Source: Bog-473 sp036491435 (GTDB lineage Bacteria > Actinomycetota > Acidimicrobiia > Acidimicrobiales > RAAP-2). From it: DNA of 5,345 bases. Below the pieces are notes generated by a model. The model was not told the DNA's origin. It searched no databases and saw nothing but the letters and a program-made list of their open reading frames with translations. Location of the stretch: positions 1 through 5,345 of the forward strand of contig DASXBZ010000127.1 in the NCBI GenBank assembly GCA_036491435.1, written 5' to 3'. Below are positions 1-5,077 of the stretch, one piece after another; the stretch's first letter is position 1, and each line of letters starts with the position of its first letter. The translations under genes were made by a program, and so were the position numbers.

Positions 1-53
1 CCCGCATGCGCGACATCGCCCAGCAAGTCGTCGACGGCACACTGACCCCCTAG
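1..53 (+). CDS. C-terminal end of an upstream protein, possibly an ANTAR-domain response regulator (partial)
   Basis: A plus-strand reading frame enters from the left edge and stops at TAG 51-53, giving the last 16 residues RMRDIAQQVVDGTLTP. This contains a short helix of the pattern R-x-x-A-x-x-V-x-x-G, which resembles the end of ANTAR RNA-binding domains. In M. tuberculosis an ANTAR response regulator (Rv1626, PdtaR) lies a few genes upstream of polA, so the context agrees. Sixteen residues are too few to establish a family, and another short protein end would look similar. The stop lies 10 nt before the polA start, so the two genes are probably co-transcribed and may be translationally coupled. 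Confidence is fair that this is the end of a coding region, and low for the family. Confidence 0.5.
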   Translation, partial: RMRDIAQQVVDGTLTP

Positions 54-57
54 TCTC

Positions 58-63
58 GGGAGG
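58..63 (+). promoter_or_regulatory. Shine-Dalgarno-like GGGAGG touching the polA start codon
   Basis: GGGAGG at 58-63 is a strong anti-SD match but leaves no spacer before ATG 64-66, whereas 5-9 nt is usual. No in-frame start exists between the upstream TAG (51-53) and 64. The next ATG (codon 17, 112-114) would remove the metal-binding Asp15 of the 5' nuclease domain. The ATG at 64 is therefore kept. Initiation may rely on coupling to termination of the upstream gene. Confidence 0.4.
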
Positions 64-2793
64 ATGGCAGAAGGGGACGCGCGCACGGGACCGCTGCTGC
101 TCCTCGACGGCATGTCGCTCGCCTTCCGGGCCTACTACGCACTGCCCGACACGCTCGCCACCAAGTCCGGGGTGGTCACCAATGCGGCGCACGGGTTCAC
201 CTCCATGCTCCAGTACCTCATCCGGGAGCAGAAGCCCTCGGCGGTGGCGGTCGCCTTCGACGCACCCGGTGACACGTTCCGCGACGAGATGCTCGAGGAT
301 TACAAGGCGGGCCGCGCCGCCACGCCGTGGCTCCTGCCGGCGCAGTTCGACATCATCCGCGAGATCATGGACTCGCTCGCCATCCCGGTCATCGAGGCGC
401 CCGGGTTCGAGGCCGACGACGTCATCGCGACGCTCGCCACGCAGGCCGCCGCACGCGAGTGCGAGGTCGTGATCGTCACCGGGGACCGCGACAGCTTCCA
501 GCTCGTGCAGGACCCCTACATCCGCGTGCTCTACAACAAGCGCGGCGTCAGCGACTACACCCTCTACGACGAGGCCGGCATCGTGGAGCGCACCGGGGTC
601 ATGCCCGAGAAGTACGTGCTGCTCGCCGCGCTGCGCGGTGACCCCTCGGACAACCTCCCCGGCATCCCGGGCGTGGGGGAGAAGACCGCCGCCAAGCTGA
701 TCAACAAGTACGGGGATCTTGACGGCGTCTTCAGCCATGTGGCCGAGCAGACGCCCAAGCTGCGCCAGAACCTCGAGGAGAACGAGCAGCTGGCCCGGAG
801 CAACGCACGCCTCATCCCGCTCGTGCGCGACGTGCCGCTTGACGTGGACGTCGGCCAGCTCGAGCTCGGTGGCTGGGATCCGGCGCGGGCGGAGGCCACG
901 TTCGAGGAATACGAGATGAAGACGGTCTGGCAGCGCCTGGTCGAGCTGCTCGACGCGGGCGCGCTCGGCGAGCCCCTGGCCGGCAGCGTGCCGCGTTCCC
1001 GGGTGGACGCGGCGACCGCCGGTGACGCCGAGCCCGCACCCGGGCCCATCGAGGTGCGCGACGTCGCGCTCCCCACCACTGCGGCCGAGGCCGCCAAGCA
1101 GCTCGGCGAGCTCGGCACGGGCACGCTCGCTGTCGCCGGGCGCTGGAACGGCCTCCCCGGACGGAGCGATCTGGTGGCGTTGCTCGTGCTCGCGACGGAG
1201 GGCGACGAGGCCGGCCTCGGCGTGCTGCTGCCGAGCGACCAGTTGACCGCCAAGACCGTCGTCACCAAACTCAACGCGTTGTTCGCCCAGCCGGTGCTCG
1301 GCCACAACGTGAAGGAGCTGATGCGCTCGCTCCTGCCGCTCGGCATCGACGTCAACGGCCTCGAGATGGACACGGCGGTGGCCGCCTACCTGCTCGACGC
1401 GTCGACCGGGGAGTACCAGCTCGAACAGCTCCGGGAGCAGACCGGCCAGCTCTCGCTCGACATCCTCGAGCCCGGCGAGACGGCGGCCGACGTGGCCAAG
1501 GACGCGGCCGGCGAGGCGGCCGACGTGTTCGCCATGGCGCACAGTTTCCGCACTCGGCTCACCGCCGACGACATGCTCGAACTGCACGATGACATCGAGC
1601 GCCCCCTCGTCCGCGTCCTCGCCAAGATGGAGGTGGCCGGCATCGCCGTCGACCGCCACGAGCTCCAGTCGATCGCCGACGAGCTCAAGGCGTCCGCCGC
1701 CACGCTCCAGGACGAGGTGCAGAAGATCGCCGGCCACGAGTTCAACGTCAACTCGACCCCGCAGCTGCGCACCGTGCTCTTCGACGAGCTCGGGCTCACG
1801 CCCGGCAAGAAGACGAAGACGGGCTACTCCACCGACGCCCAGACGCTCGAGAAGATGCGCGACGAGCACCCGATCATCGAAACGCTTCTCAACTACCGCG
1901 AGGTGGAGAAGCTGCGCTCGACCTACGGCGAGAGCCTCCTCGCCGAGGTGCAGGCCGACGGTCGCATCCACGCCTCGTTCGGCCAGACCGTGGCGCGCAC
2001 CGGCCGCATCTCCTCCGACCGCCCCAACCTCCACAACATCCCGGTGCGCAGCGAGCTCGGCAAGCAGTTCCGCAAGGCCTTCGTGCCCGGCCCCGGGTGC
2101 ACGTTCCTCGTGGCGGACTACGACCAGGTGGAGCTGCGCTGCATCGCGCACCTGTCGCAGGACCCTGGCCTCATCGACGCCATGACGAGCGGCGCCGACG
2201 TGCACCGCACCGTGGCGGCGGCGGTCTACGGCATTCCGCCCGACGAGGTCACCCACACCCAGCGCGAGTTCTGCAAGATGGTCTCCTATGGCCTCGCCTA
2301 CGGCATGGAGGCCTACGGCCTGAGCCAGCGCCTGGGCGTGGCCGTCGAGGAGGCCGCCGCCATCATGGACAGCTACTTCGGCGCCTTCCCGCTCGTGAAG
2401 CAGTACATGGACGACACCGTCACCGAGGCGAAGATCCGCGGCTACACGCGCACCATGTTCGGCCGCATCCGCCCGCTGCCCGACCTCCACGCGGCGAACT
2501 ACCGGGTCCGGCAGGCGGCCGAGCGCCAGGCTATGAACGCCGGCATCCAGGGCCTGGCCGCCGACATCTTCAAGCTCGCCCTGGTGCGCCTCGACCGCGA
2601 CATCGAGGAGGCGAAGCTCGAGAGTCGCCTCGTGCTCCAGGTCCACGACGAGGTGATCGTCGAGATGGCCGCGGGCGAGGAGGAGGATGTGATCCGCCGC
2701 ACCGAGGCTGCCCTCACCGGAGCGGCGGACCTCAACGTCCCGCTCACCGTCTCGATGGCGACAGGACCCAGTTGGGCGGCCGCCAAGGGCTGA
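64..2793 (+). CDS. polA: DNA polymerase I (5' nuclease, inactive 3'-5' exonuclease domain, polymerase)
   Basis: Cytoplasmic family A DNA polymerase that fills gaps in excision repair and replaces Okazaki RNA primers. At 909 residues it is close to actinobacterial Pol I (about 900). Residues 10-300 form the 5' nuclease with its acidic metal ligands: D15, D66, E116/D118/D119, D141/D143 and D193/D196, followed by the H3TH motif GIPGVGEKTA. Residues about 330-500 match the 3'-5' exonuclease fold, but the DxE motif is replaced near 355-363 (LAVAGRWNG) and the NLKYD aspartate by NVKEL, so proofreading should be absent, as in other actinobacterial Pol I. The polymerase domain (about 505-905) aligns with E. 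coli numbering minus 20: R648, D685 and E690 (motif A), H714, R734, K738 and Y742 (O-helix), Q829, and H861/D862/E863 (motif C). Y742 replaces the F762 of E. coli. Unusual residues are D687, C693, H657, G827 and L831. The start at 64 is forced by the upstream stop and the need for D15. Confidence 0.98.
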   Translation: MAEGDARTGPLLLLDGMSLAFRAYYALPDTLATKSGVVTNAAHGFTSMLQYLIREQKPSAVAVAFDAPGDTFRDEMLEDYKAGRAATPWLLPAQFDIIREIMDSLAIPVIEAPGFEADDVIATLATQAAARECEVVIVTGDRDSFQLVQDPYIRVLYNKRGVSDYTLYDEAGIVERTGVMPEKYVLLAALRGDPSDNLPGIPGVGEKTAAKLINKYGDLDGVFSHVAEQTPKLRQNLEENEQLARSNARLIPLVRDVPLDVDVGQLELGGWDPARAEATFEEYEMKTVWQRLVELLDAGALGEPLAGSVPRSRVDAATAGDAEPAPGPIEVRDVALPTTAAEAAKQLGELGTGTLAVAGRWNGLPGRSDLVALLVLATEGDEAGLGVLLPSDQLTAKTVVTKLNALFAQPVLGHNVKELMRSLLPLGIDVNGLEMDTAVAAYLLDASTGEYQLEQLREQTGQLSLDILEPGETAADVAKDAAGEAADVFAMAHSFRTRLTADDMLELHDDIERPLVRVLAKMEVAGIAVDRHELQSIADELKASAATLQDEVQKIAGHEFNVNSTPQLRTVLFDELGLTPGKKTKTGYSTDAQTLEKMRDEHPIIETLLNYREVEKLRSTYGESLLAEVQADGRIHASFGQTVARTGRISSDRPNLHNIPVRSELGKQFRKAFVPGPGCTFLVADYDQVELRCIAHLSQDPGLIDAMTSGADVHRTVAAAVYGIPPDEVTHTQREFCKMVSYGLAYGMEAYGLSQRLGVAVEEAAAIMDSYFGAFPLVKQYMDDTVTEAKIRGYTRTMFGRIRPLPDLHAANYRVRQAAERQAMNAGIQGLAADIFKLALVRLDRDIEEAKLESRLVLQVHDEVIVEMAAGEEEDVIRRTEAALTGAADLNVPLTVSMATGPSWAAAKG

Positions 2794-2837
2794 GCCCCCG
2801 CGATCGGCACGACGGCGGTTGTCGCATTGCCACCCGC

Positions 2838-2929
2838 CGGGCGACCGTTCTGAGTGCATAGAGGCGGGTTCTTGACGTTGGAGGACGACTGTCAAGAAGC
2901 GCGCCGTATGCACTCGGAGGTGCCGCCCG
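2838..2929. repeat. 92-nt imperfect palindrome forming one long hairpin between polA and the HTH gene
   Basis: Three perfect inverted repeats share one dyad axis between 2883 and 2884: CGGGCG 2838-2843 with CGCCCG 2924-2929; GAGTGCATA 2852-2860 with TATGCACTC 2907-2915; TTCTTGAC 2869-2876 with GTCAAGAA 2891-2898. As RNA the gaps pair further with small bulges: ACC 2844-2846 with GGU 2919-2921; UCU 2849-2851 with GGA 2916-2918 (one G-U); GGCG 2863-2866 with CGCC 2902-2905; GUUG 2877-2880 with CGAC 2886-2889 (one G-U). That makes about 37 pairs, closed by the loop GAGGA at 2881-2885. There is no T-run after it, so it is not a classical intrinsic terminator. It could be a structured 5' leader, an operator for the adjacent HTH protein, or the remnant of a palindromic mobile element. 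The pairing is seen directly; the role is inference. Confidence 0.85.
2916..2920 (+). promoter_or_regulatory. Shine-Dalgarno GGAGG of the HTH gene, buried in the hairpin
   Basis: GGAGG lies 11 nt before ATG 2932 and is the best ribosome binding site near any candidate start of this frame. The alternatives are GTG 2854 and ATG 2908, both inside the palindrome arms and neither with a comparable site. The site therefore decides the start. All five bases lie in the 3' arm of the hairpin, paired with 2845-2846 and 2849-2851, so it would be blocked in transcripts that contain the left arm. Confidence 0.55.
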
Positions 2930-2931
2930 AC

Positions 2932-3453
2932 ATGTCCAGCCGAGACCGCATCAAGGCCGCCAACGTGGGGGTGTGGCGGGCAGCTAGGCGGCAGCACCTC
3001 GATCAGCTGCTCGGCGACCTCGGCGATCGACTCGGACCTGACCCTGAGCTCGGATGGATCCGAGTCATCCGGGAGGCGCTTGGGATGTCCGGGTCCGAGT
3101 TGGGTGTGCAGCTCGGGGTTAGCCGTCAACGAGTGGACCAACTCGAGGAAGCGGAGGTCGCCCGGACGATGCCGATGTCGACGCTGGACCGAGTGGCGGC
3201 AGCGCTCGGGAGCCGGGTTCGGTACTTCTTCGCGCCAGACGAGCCGTTCGAACAAATGGTTCGCCGGCAGGCGCTCCTCCGAGCGGCTGCGGAGATCAAC
3301 GCTTCGGGCCGCAGGGACCCAGCCGATGTCGAGGACGAGGCGATGGTCACAGGGATGCTGTCGATGAGGATCGCTGCATTGGCGGACGATCTCGTCGATG
3401 GGCGCGGGCTCTGGACTGCCAAGCCCCGACGCCCGCCGTCGGAACCGTCCTGA
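2932..3453 (+). CDS. XRE-type helix-turn-helix protein, mobile mystery protein A-like (orphan)
   Basis: A 173-residue soluble DNA-binding protein. Residues 1-35 form a basic, leucine-rich helical lead (VWRAARRQHLDQLLGDLGDR). Residues 41-101 are the HTH core: GWIRVIREALGM, then SGSELGVQLGVSRQRVDQLE as the helix-turn-helix, then TLDRVAAALGSRVRYFFAP. The order GWIR-IREALGMS-LGVSRQRV-QLE-L-ALG-Y, followed by a helix like FEQMVRRQALLRAA and a late acidic segment ending in LW (160-161), is what I know from the mobile mystery protein A family. That family is usually encoded next to a Fic-domain 'protein B' in mobile or plasmid regions. No Fic gene is present: polA ends upstream and rpsA starts downstream. 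By hand count about 39 of 173 codons end in A or T, including seven CGA, so codon use is more relaxed than in polA and rpsA. The longer frame from GTG 2854 is possible but would encode a hairpin arm. An antitoxin or autorepressor role is inferred. Confidence 0.85.
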   Translation: MSSRDRIKAANVGVWRAARRQHLDQLLGDLGDRLGPDPELGWIRVIREALGMSGSELGVQLGVSRQRVDQLEEAEVARTMPMSTLDRVAAALGSRVRYFFAPDEPFEQMVRRQALLRAAAEINASGRRDPADVEDEAMVTGMLSMRIAALADDLVDGRGLWTAKPRRPPSEPS

Positions 3454-3458
3454 CCAGC

Positions 3459-3467
3459 TGCTACGCT
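3459..3467 (+). promoter_or_regulatory. Candidate extended -10 promoter for rpsA
   Basis: TGCTACGCT matches the extended -10 form TG-n-TAnnnT, a frequent actinobacterial vegetative promoter element, with TACGCT at 3462-3467. No convincing -35 box lies 16-18 bp upstream (around 3438-3444), so the TG extension would have to compensate. Transcription would start near 3474 and give a leader of roughly 105 nt. The element begins 6 bp after the stop of the HTH gene, so rpsA would have its own promoter independent of the insert. The same bases also belong to a small CCAGC/GCTGG inverted repeat (3454-3458 and 3465-3469). Confidence 0.4.
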
Positions 3468-3479
3468 GGCAGGCCTTGC

Positions 3480-3499
3480 CCGCCGGCGCCGTGCGGCGG
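3480..3499 (+). other. GC-rich hairpin in the rpsA leader
   Basis: CCGCCG 3480-3485 pairs with CGGCGG 3494-3499 around an 8-nt loop. It lies just after the inferred transcription start. It could be the first stem of the leader RNA or a U-less terminator for the HTH gene. In DNA this GC-rich, a 6-bp stem can occur by chance. Confidence 0.3.
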
Positions 3500-3543
3500 A
3501 GCGAGCCCATATCCATCGAGACACGACCCCGGCGCGGTCCTGC

Positions 3544-3560
3544 GGTTGCAGATCGCAACC
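3544..3560 (+). other. Hairpin directly upstream of the rpsA ribosome binding site
   Basis: GGTTGC 3544-3549 pairs with GCAACC 3555-3560 around the loop AGATC. This is a 6-bp stem ending 5 nt before the Shine-Dalgarno. An outer CCTG 3539-3542 can pair with CAGG 3565-3568, which includes part of the Shine-Dalgarno, so a folded form could partly occlude it. S1 represses its own mRNA through the leader in E. coli; whether that applies here is unknown. Confidence 0.35.
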
Positions 3561-3565
3561 CAGTC

Positions 3566-3570
3566 AGGAG
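3566..3570 (+). promoter_or_regulatory. Shine-Dalgarno of rpsA
   Basis: AGGAG lies 9 nt before ATG 3580, a good spacing that supports this start. It is the clearest ribosome binding site in the window, in contrast to the weakly placed one of polA. Confidence 0.75.
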
Positions 3571-3579
3571 CAGTGAACC

Positions 3580-5055
3580 ATGGCCGACACGGCTGAGCGC
3601 ACCGAGCGCACCTCCCTCCTTTCCCCCGAGCAGATGGGGACCTTCGACGCCGAGGGCAACTACACCCCCCGCACCATCGTCGACGACGACCTCGGGGACG
3701 CCGACCTCGAGCCGGCGATGGGGGACTCGATCATCTCCTTCGACGACGGCGACGTCATCGAGGGCACGGTGGTCAAGATCGACCGGGACGAGGTCCTGCT
3801 CGACATCGGCTTCAAGTCTGAGGGCGTGATCCCGTCGCGGGAGCTGTCCATCCGCAACGACGTCGACCCGAGCGAGATCGTCAAGCTCGGCGACCACGTC
3901 GAGGCCCTCGTCCTCCAGAAGGAGGACAAGGAAGGCCGCCTCGTCCTGTCCAAGAAGCGGGCGCAGTACGAGAAGGCGTGGACGACGATCGAGGAAAAGA
4001 AGAACAAGGGCGAGATGGTCAGCGGCCCCGTCATCGAGGTGGTCAAGGGCGGCCTGATCGTCGACATCGGCCTGCGCGGCTTCCTGCCGGCGTCGCTGGT
4101 GGAACTTCGTCGTGTCCGTGAGCTGCAGCCGTACGTGGGCAAGGAGATCGAGGCGAAGATCATCGAGCTCGATCGCAACCGCAACAACGTGGTCCTGTCC
4201 CGCCGGGCGTGGCTCGAAGAGGCGCAGAAGGAGCAGCGCGGCGACTTCCTCCAGAACCTCAAGCCGGGCGAGCGCCGCAAGGGCATCGTGTCGTCGGTCG
4301 TCAACTTCGGCGCCTTCGTCGACCTGGGCGGCATGGACGGACTCGTCCACGTCTCCGAGCTCAGCTGGAAGCACGTCGACCACCCGTCGTCGGTTGTGAC
4401 GGTGGGCGACGAGATCGAGGTCGAGGTGCTGGACGTGGACCTCGACAAGGAGCGCATCAGCCTTTCGCTGAAGGCGACGCAGTCCGACCCGTGGCAGGAG
4501 TTCGCGGACTCCCACGCCGTGGGCCAACTGGTCTACGGCCGCATCACCAAGCTGGTGCCGTTCGGCGCCTTCGTGCAGGTGGGCGACGGCATCGAGGGGC
4601 TCGTGCACATCTCGGAAATGGCCGTGCACCACGTCGACCTGCCCGAGCAGGTCGTCACGCCGGGCGAGGAGCTGTGGGTCAAGATCATCGACATCGACCT
4701 GCAGCGGCGCCGCATCAGCTTGTCGATCAAGCAGGCGGCCGAGGGCGGCGAGGTCTCCGAGGAGTACCGCGAGGCCTTCGGCGAGCACGCCTACGACGAA
4801 GAGGGCAACTACATCGGCTTCGACTACGCCGAGGGCGAGTTCACCCCCGAGACGGAGGCGCAGGCGGCGTGGGCCGACTTCGCCACCGAGGTCGGGACCC
4901 AGGTGCATCCGCCGGAAGGTGGCGAGGGCGAGGCCGAGGCCGGTGCCGAGGCCGGTGCGGCCGAGACGCCGGCGGCCGAGGGTGCCGCTCCTGCAGACGT
5001 CGAGGCGACCGTGGAGGCGACGCCGGACGCAGCGGAGGCAGCGCCGGCCGAATAG
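3580..5055 (+). CDS. rpsA: 30S ribosomal protein S1
   Basis: RNA-binding protein of the small ribosomal subunit that captures mRNA and unfolds its 5' region for initiation. It has 491 residues with four S1 (OB-fold) repeats, the usual actinobacterial number (E. coli has six): about 56-126 (GDVIEGTVVKIDRDEVLLDIG to GRLVLSKKRA), 145-208 (including GLRGFLPASLVE), 230-298 (GIVSSVVNFGAFVDLGG, LVHVSELSW) and 315-384 (GRITKLVPFGAFVQVGDG, LVHISEMA). Domains 3 and 4 carry the classical FGAFV and LVH-x-SE RNA-binding motifs; domains 1 and 2 are divergent, as is usual for the ribosome-anchoring repeats. A flexible acidic N-terminus (1-50) precedes them, and residues 388-491 form an acidic Ala/Glu/Pro-rich tail with the conserved-looking segment YDEEGNY at 405-411. 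Codon use is strongly GC3-biased, with no CGA arginine codon seen, as expected for a highly expressed gene. Start chosen from the AGGAG spacing. Confidence 0.98.
   Translation: MADTAERTERTSLLSPEQMGTFDAEGNYTPRTIVDDDLGDADLEPAMGDSIISFDDGDVIEGTVVKIDRDEVLLDIGFKSEGVIPSRELSIRNDVDPSEIVKLGDHVEALVLQKEDKEGRLVLSKKRAQYEKAWTTIEEKKNKGEMVSGPVIEVVKGGLIVDIGLRGFLPASLVELRRVRELQPYVGKEIEAKIIELDRNRNNVVLSRRAWLEEAQKEQRGDFLQNLKPGERRKGIVSSVVNFGAFVDLGGMDGLVHVSELSWKHVDHPSSVVTVGDEIEVEVLDVDLDKERISLSLKATQSDPWQEFADSHAVGQLVYGRITKLVPFGAFVQVGDGIEGLVHISEMAVHHVDLPEQVVTPGEELWVKIIDIDLQRRRISLSIKQAAEGGEVSEEYREAFGEHAYDEEGNYIGFDYAEGEFTPETEAQAAWADFATEVGTQVHPPEGGEGEAEAGAEAGAAETPAAEGAAPADVEATVEATPDAAEAAPAE
4930..4959 (+). repeat. rpsA: 12-bp tandem repeat in the rpsA tail
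   Basis: GAGGCCGGTGCC (4936-4947) is followed at once by GAGGCCGGTGCG (4948-4959), with a half copy GAGGCC at 4930-4935. In frame it encodes EA-EAGA-EAGA (residues 451-460) in the disordered acidic tail. The unit length is a multiple of three, so slippage would change tail length without breaking the frame. Confidence 0.7.
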
Positions 5056-5070
5056 CCGCTGGGGCCGGCG
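5042..5070 (+). terminator. GC-rich inverted repeat spanning the rpsA stop, candidate terminator
   Basis: CGCCGGCC 5042-5049 is the exact reverse complement of GGCCGGCG 5063-5070, with a 13-nt loop that contains the TAG stop (5053-5055). No T-run follows, so any termination would be of the U-less type described for Actinobacteria, or the hairpin may stabilise the 3' end. Its position between convergent genes supports a role in ending transcription, possibly in both directions. Confidence 0.4.
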
Positions 5071-5077
5071 GGGCGGT

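Noticed and set aside
564..1373. Long open frame on the minus strand inside polA (269 codons)
   Set aside because: It lies wholly opposite the conserved polA frame, and its translation is Ser/Arg/Ala-rich low-complexity sequence without a recognisable domain. This is the expected by-product of very GC-rich codon positions.
2813..2839. CGGCGG/CCGCCG inverted repeat after the polA stop as a polA terminator
   Set aside because: A 6-bp GC stem with a 15-nt loop and no T-run is weak. It also competes for 2838-2839 with the base of the much longer hairpin.
2872..2912. TTGACG at 2872 with TATGCA at 2907 as a -35/-10 promoter pair
   Set aside because: The spacer is 29 bp, far too long, and no acceptable -10 lies 16-18 bp after TTGACG. 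Both hexamers are better explained as palindrome arms.
2854..2931. Longer version of the HTH protein starting at GTG 2854
   Set aside because: The extra 26 codons would be made from the palindrome, the GTG has no ribosome binding site, and family resemblance begins only after ATG 2932.
2815..3548. GCGGTTG at 2815-2821 and 3542-3548 as target-site direct repeats flanking an inserted cassette
   Set aside because: A 7-bp match in GC-rich DNA is expected by chance, and the second copy is part of the rpsA leader hairpin. There is no other sign of insertion boundaries.
3454..3579. Remnant of a Fic-domain partner gene downstream of the HTH gene
   Set aside because: No frame in this interval encodes an HxFxxGNGR-like motif or any Fic-like stretch. 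The interval reads as promoter and leader of rpsA.
3660..4457. Long open frame on the minus strand inside rpsA (265 codons)
   Set aside because: It is opposite four well-conserved S1 repeats, with Ser/Arg/Thr-rich composition and no domain. It is a shadow of GC3 bias.
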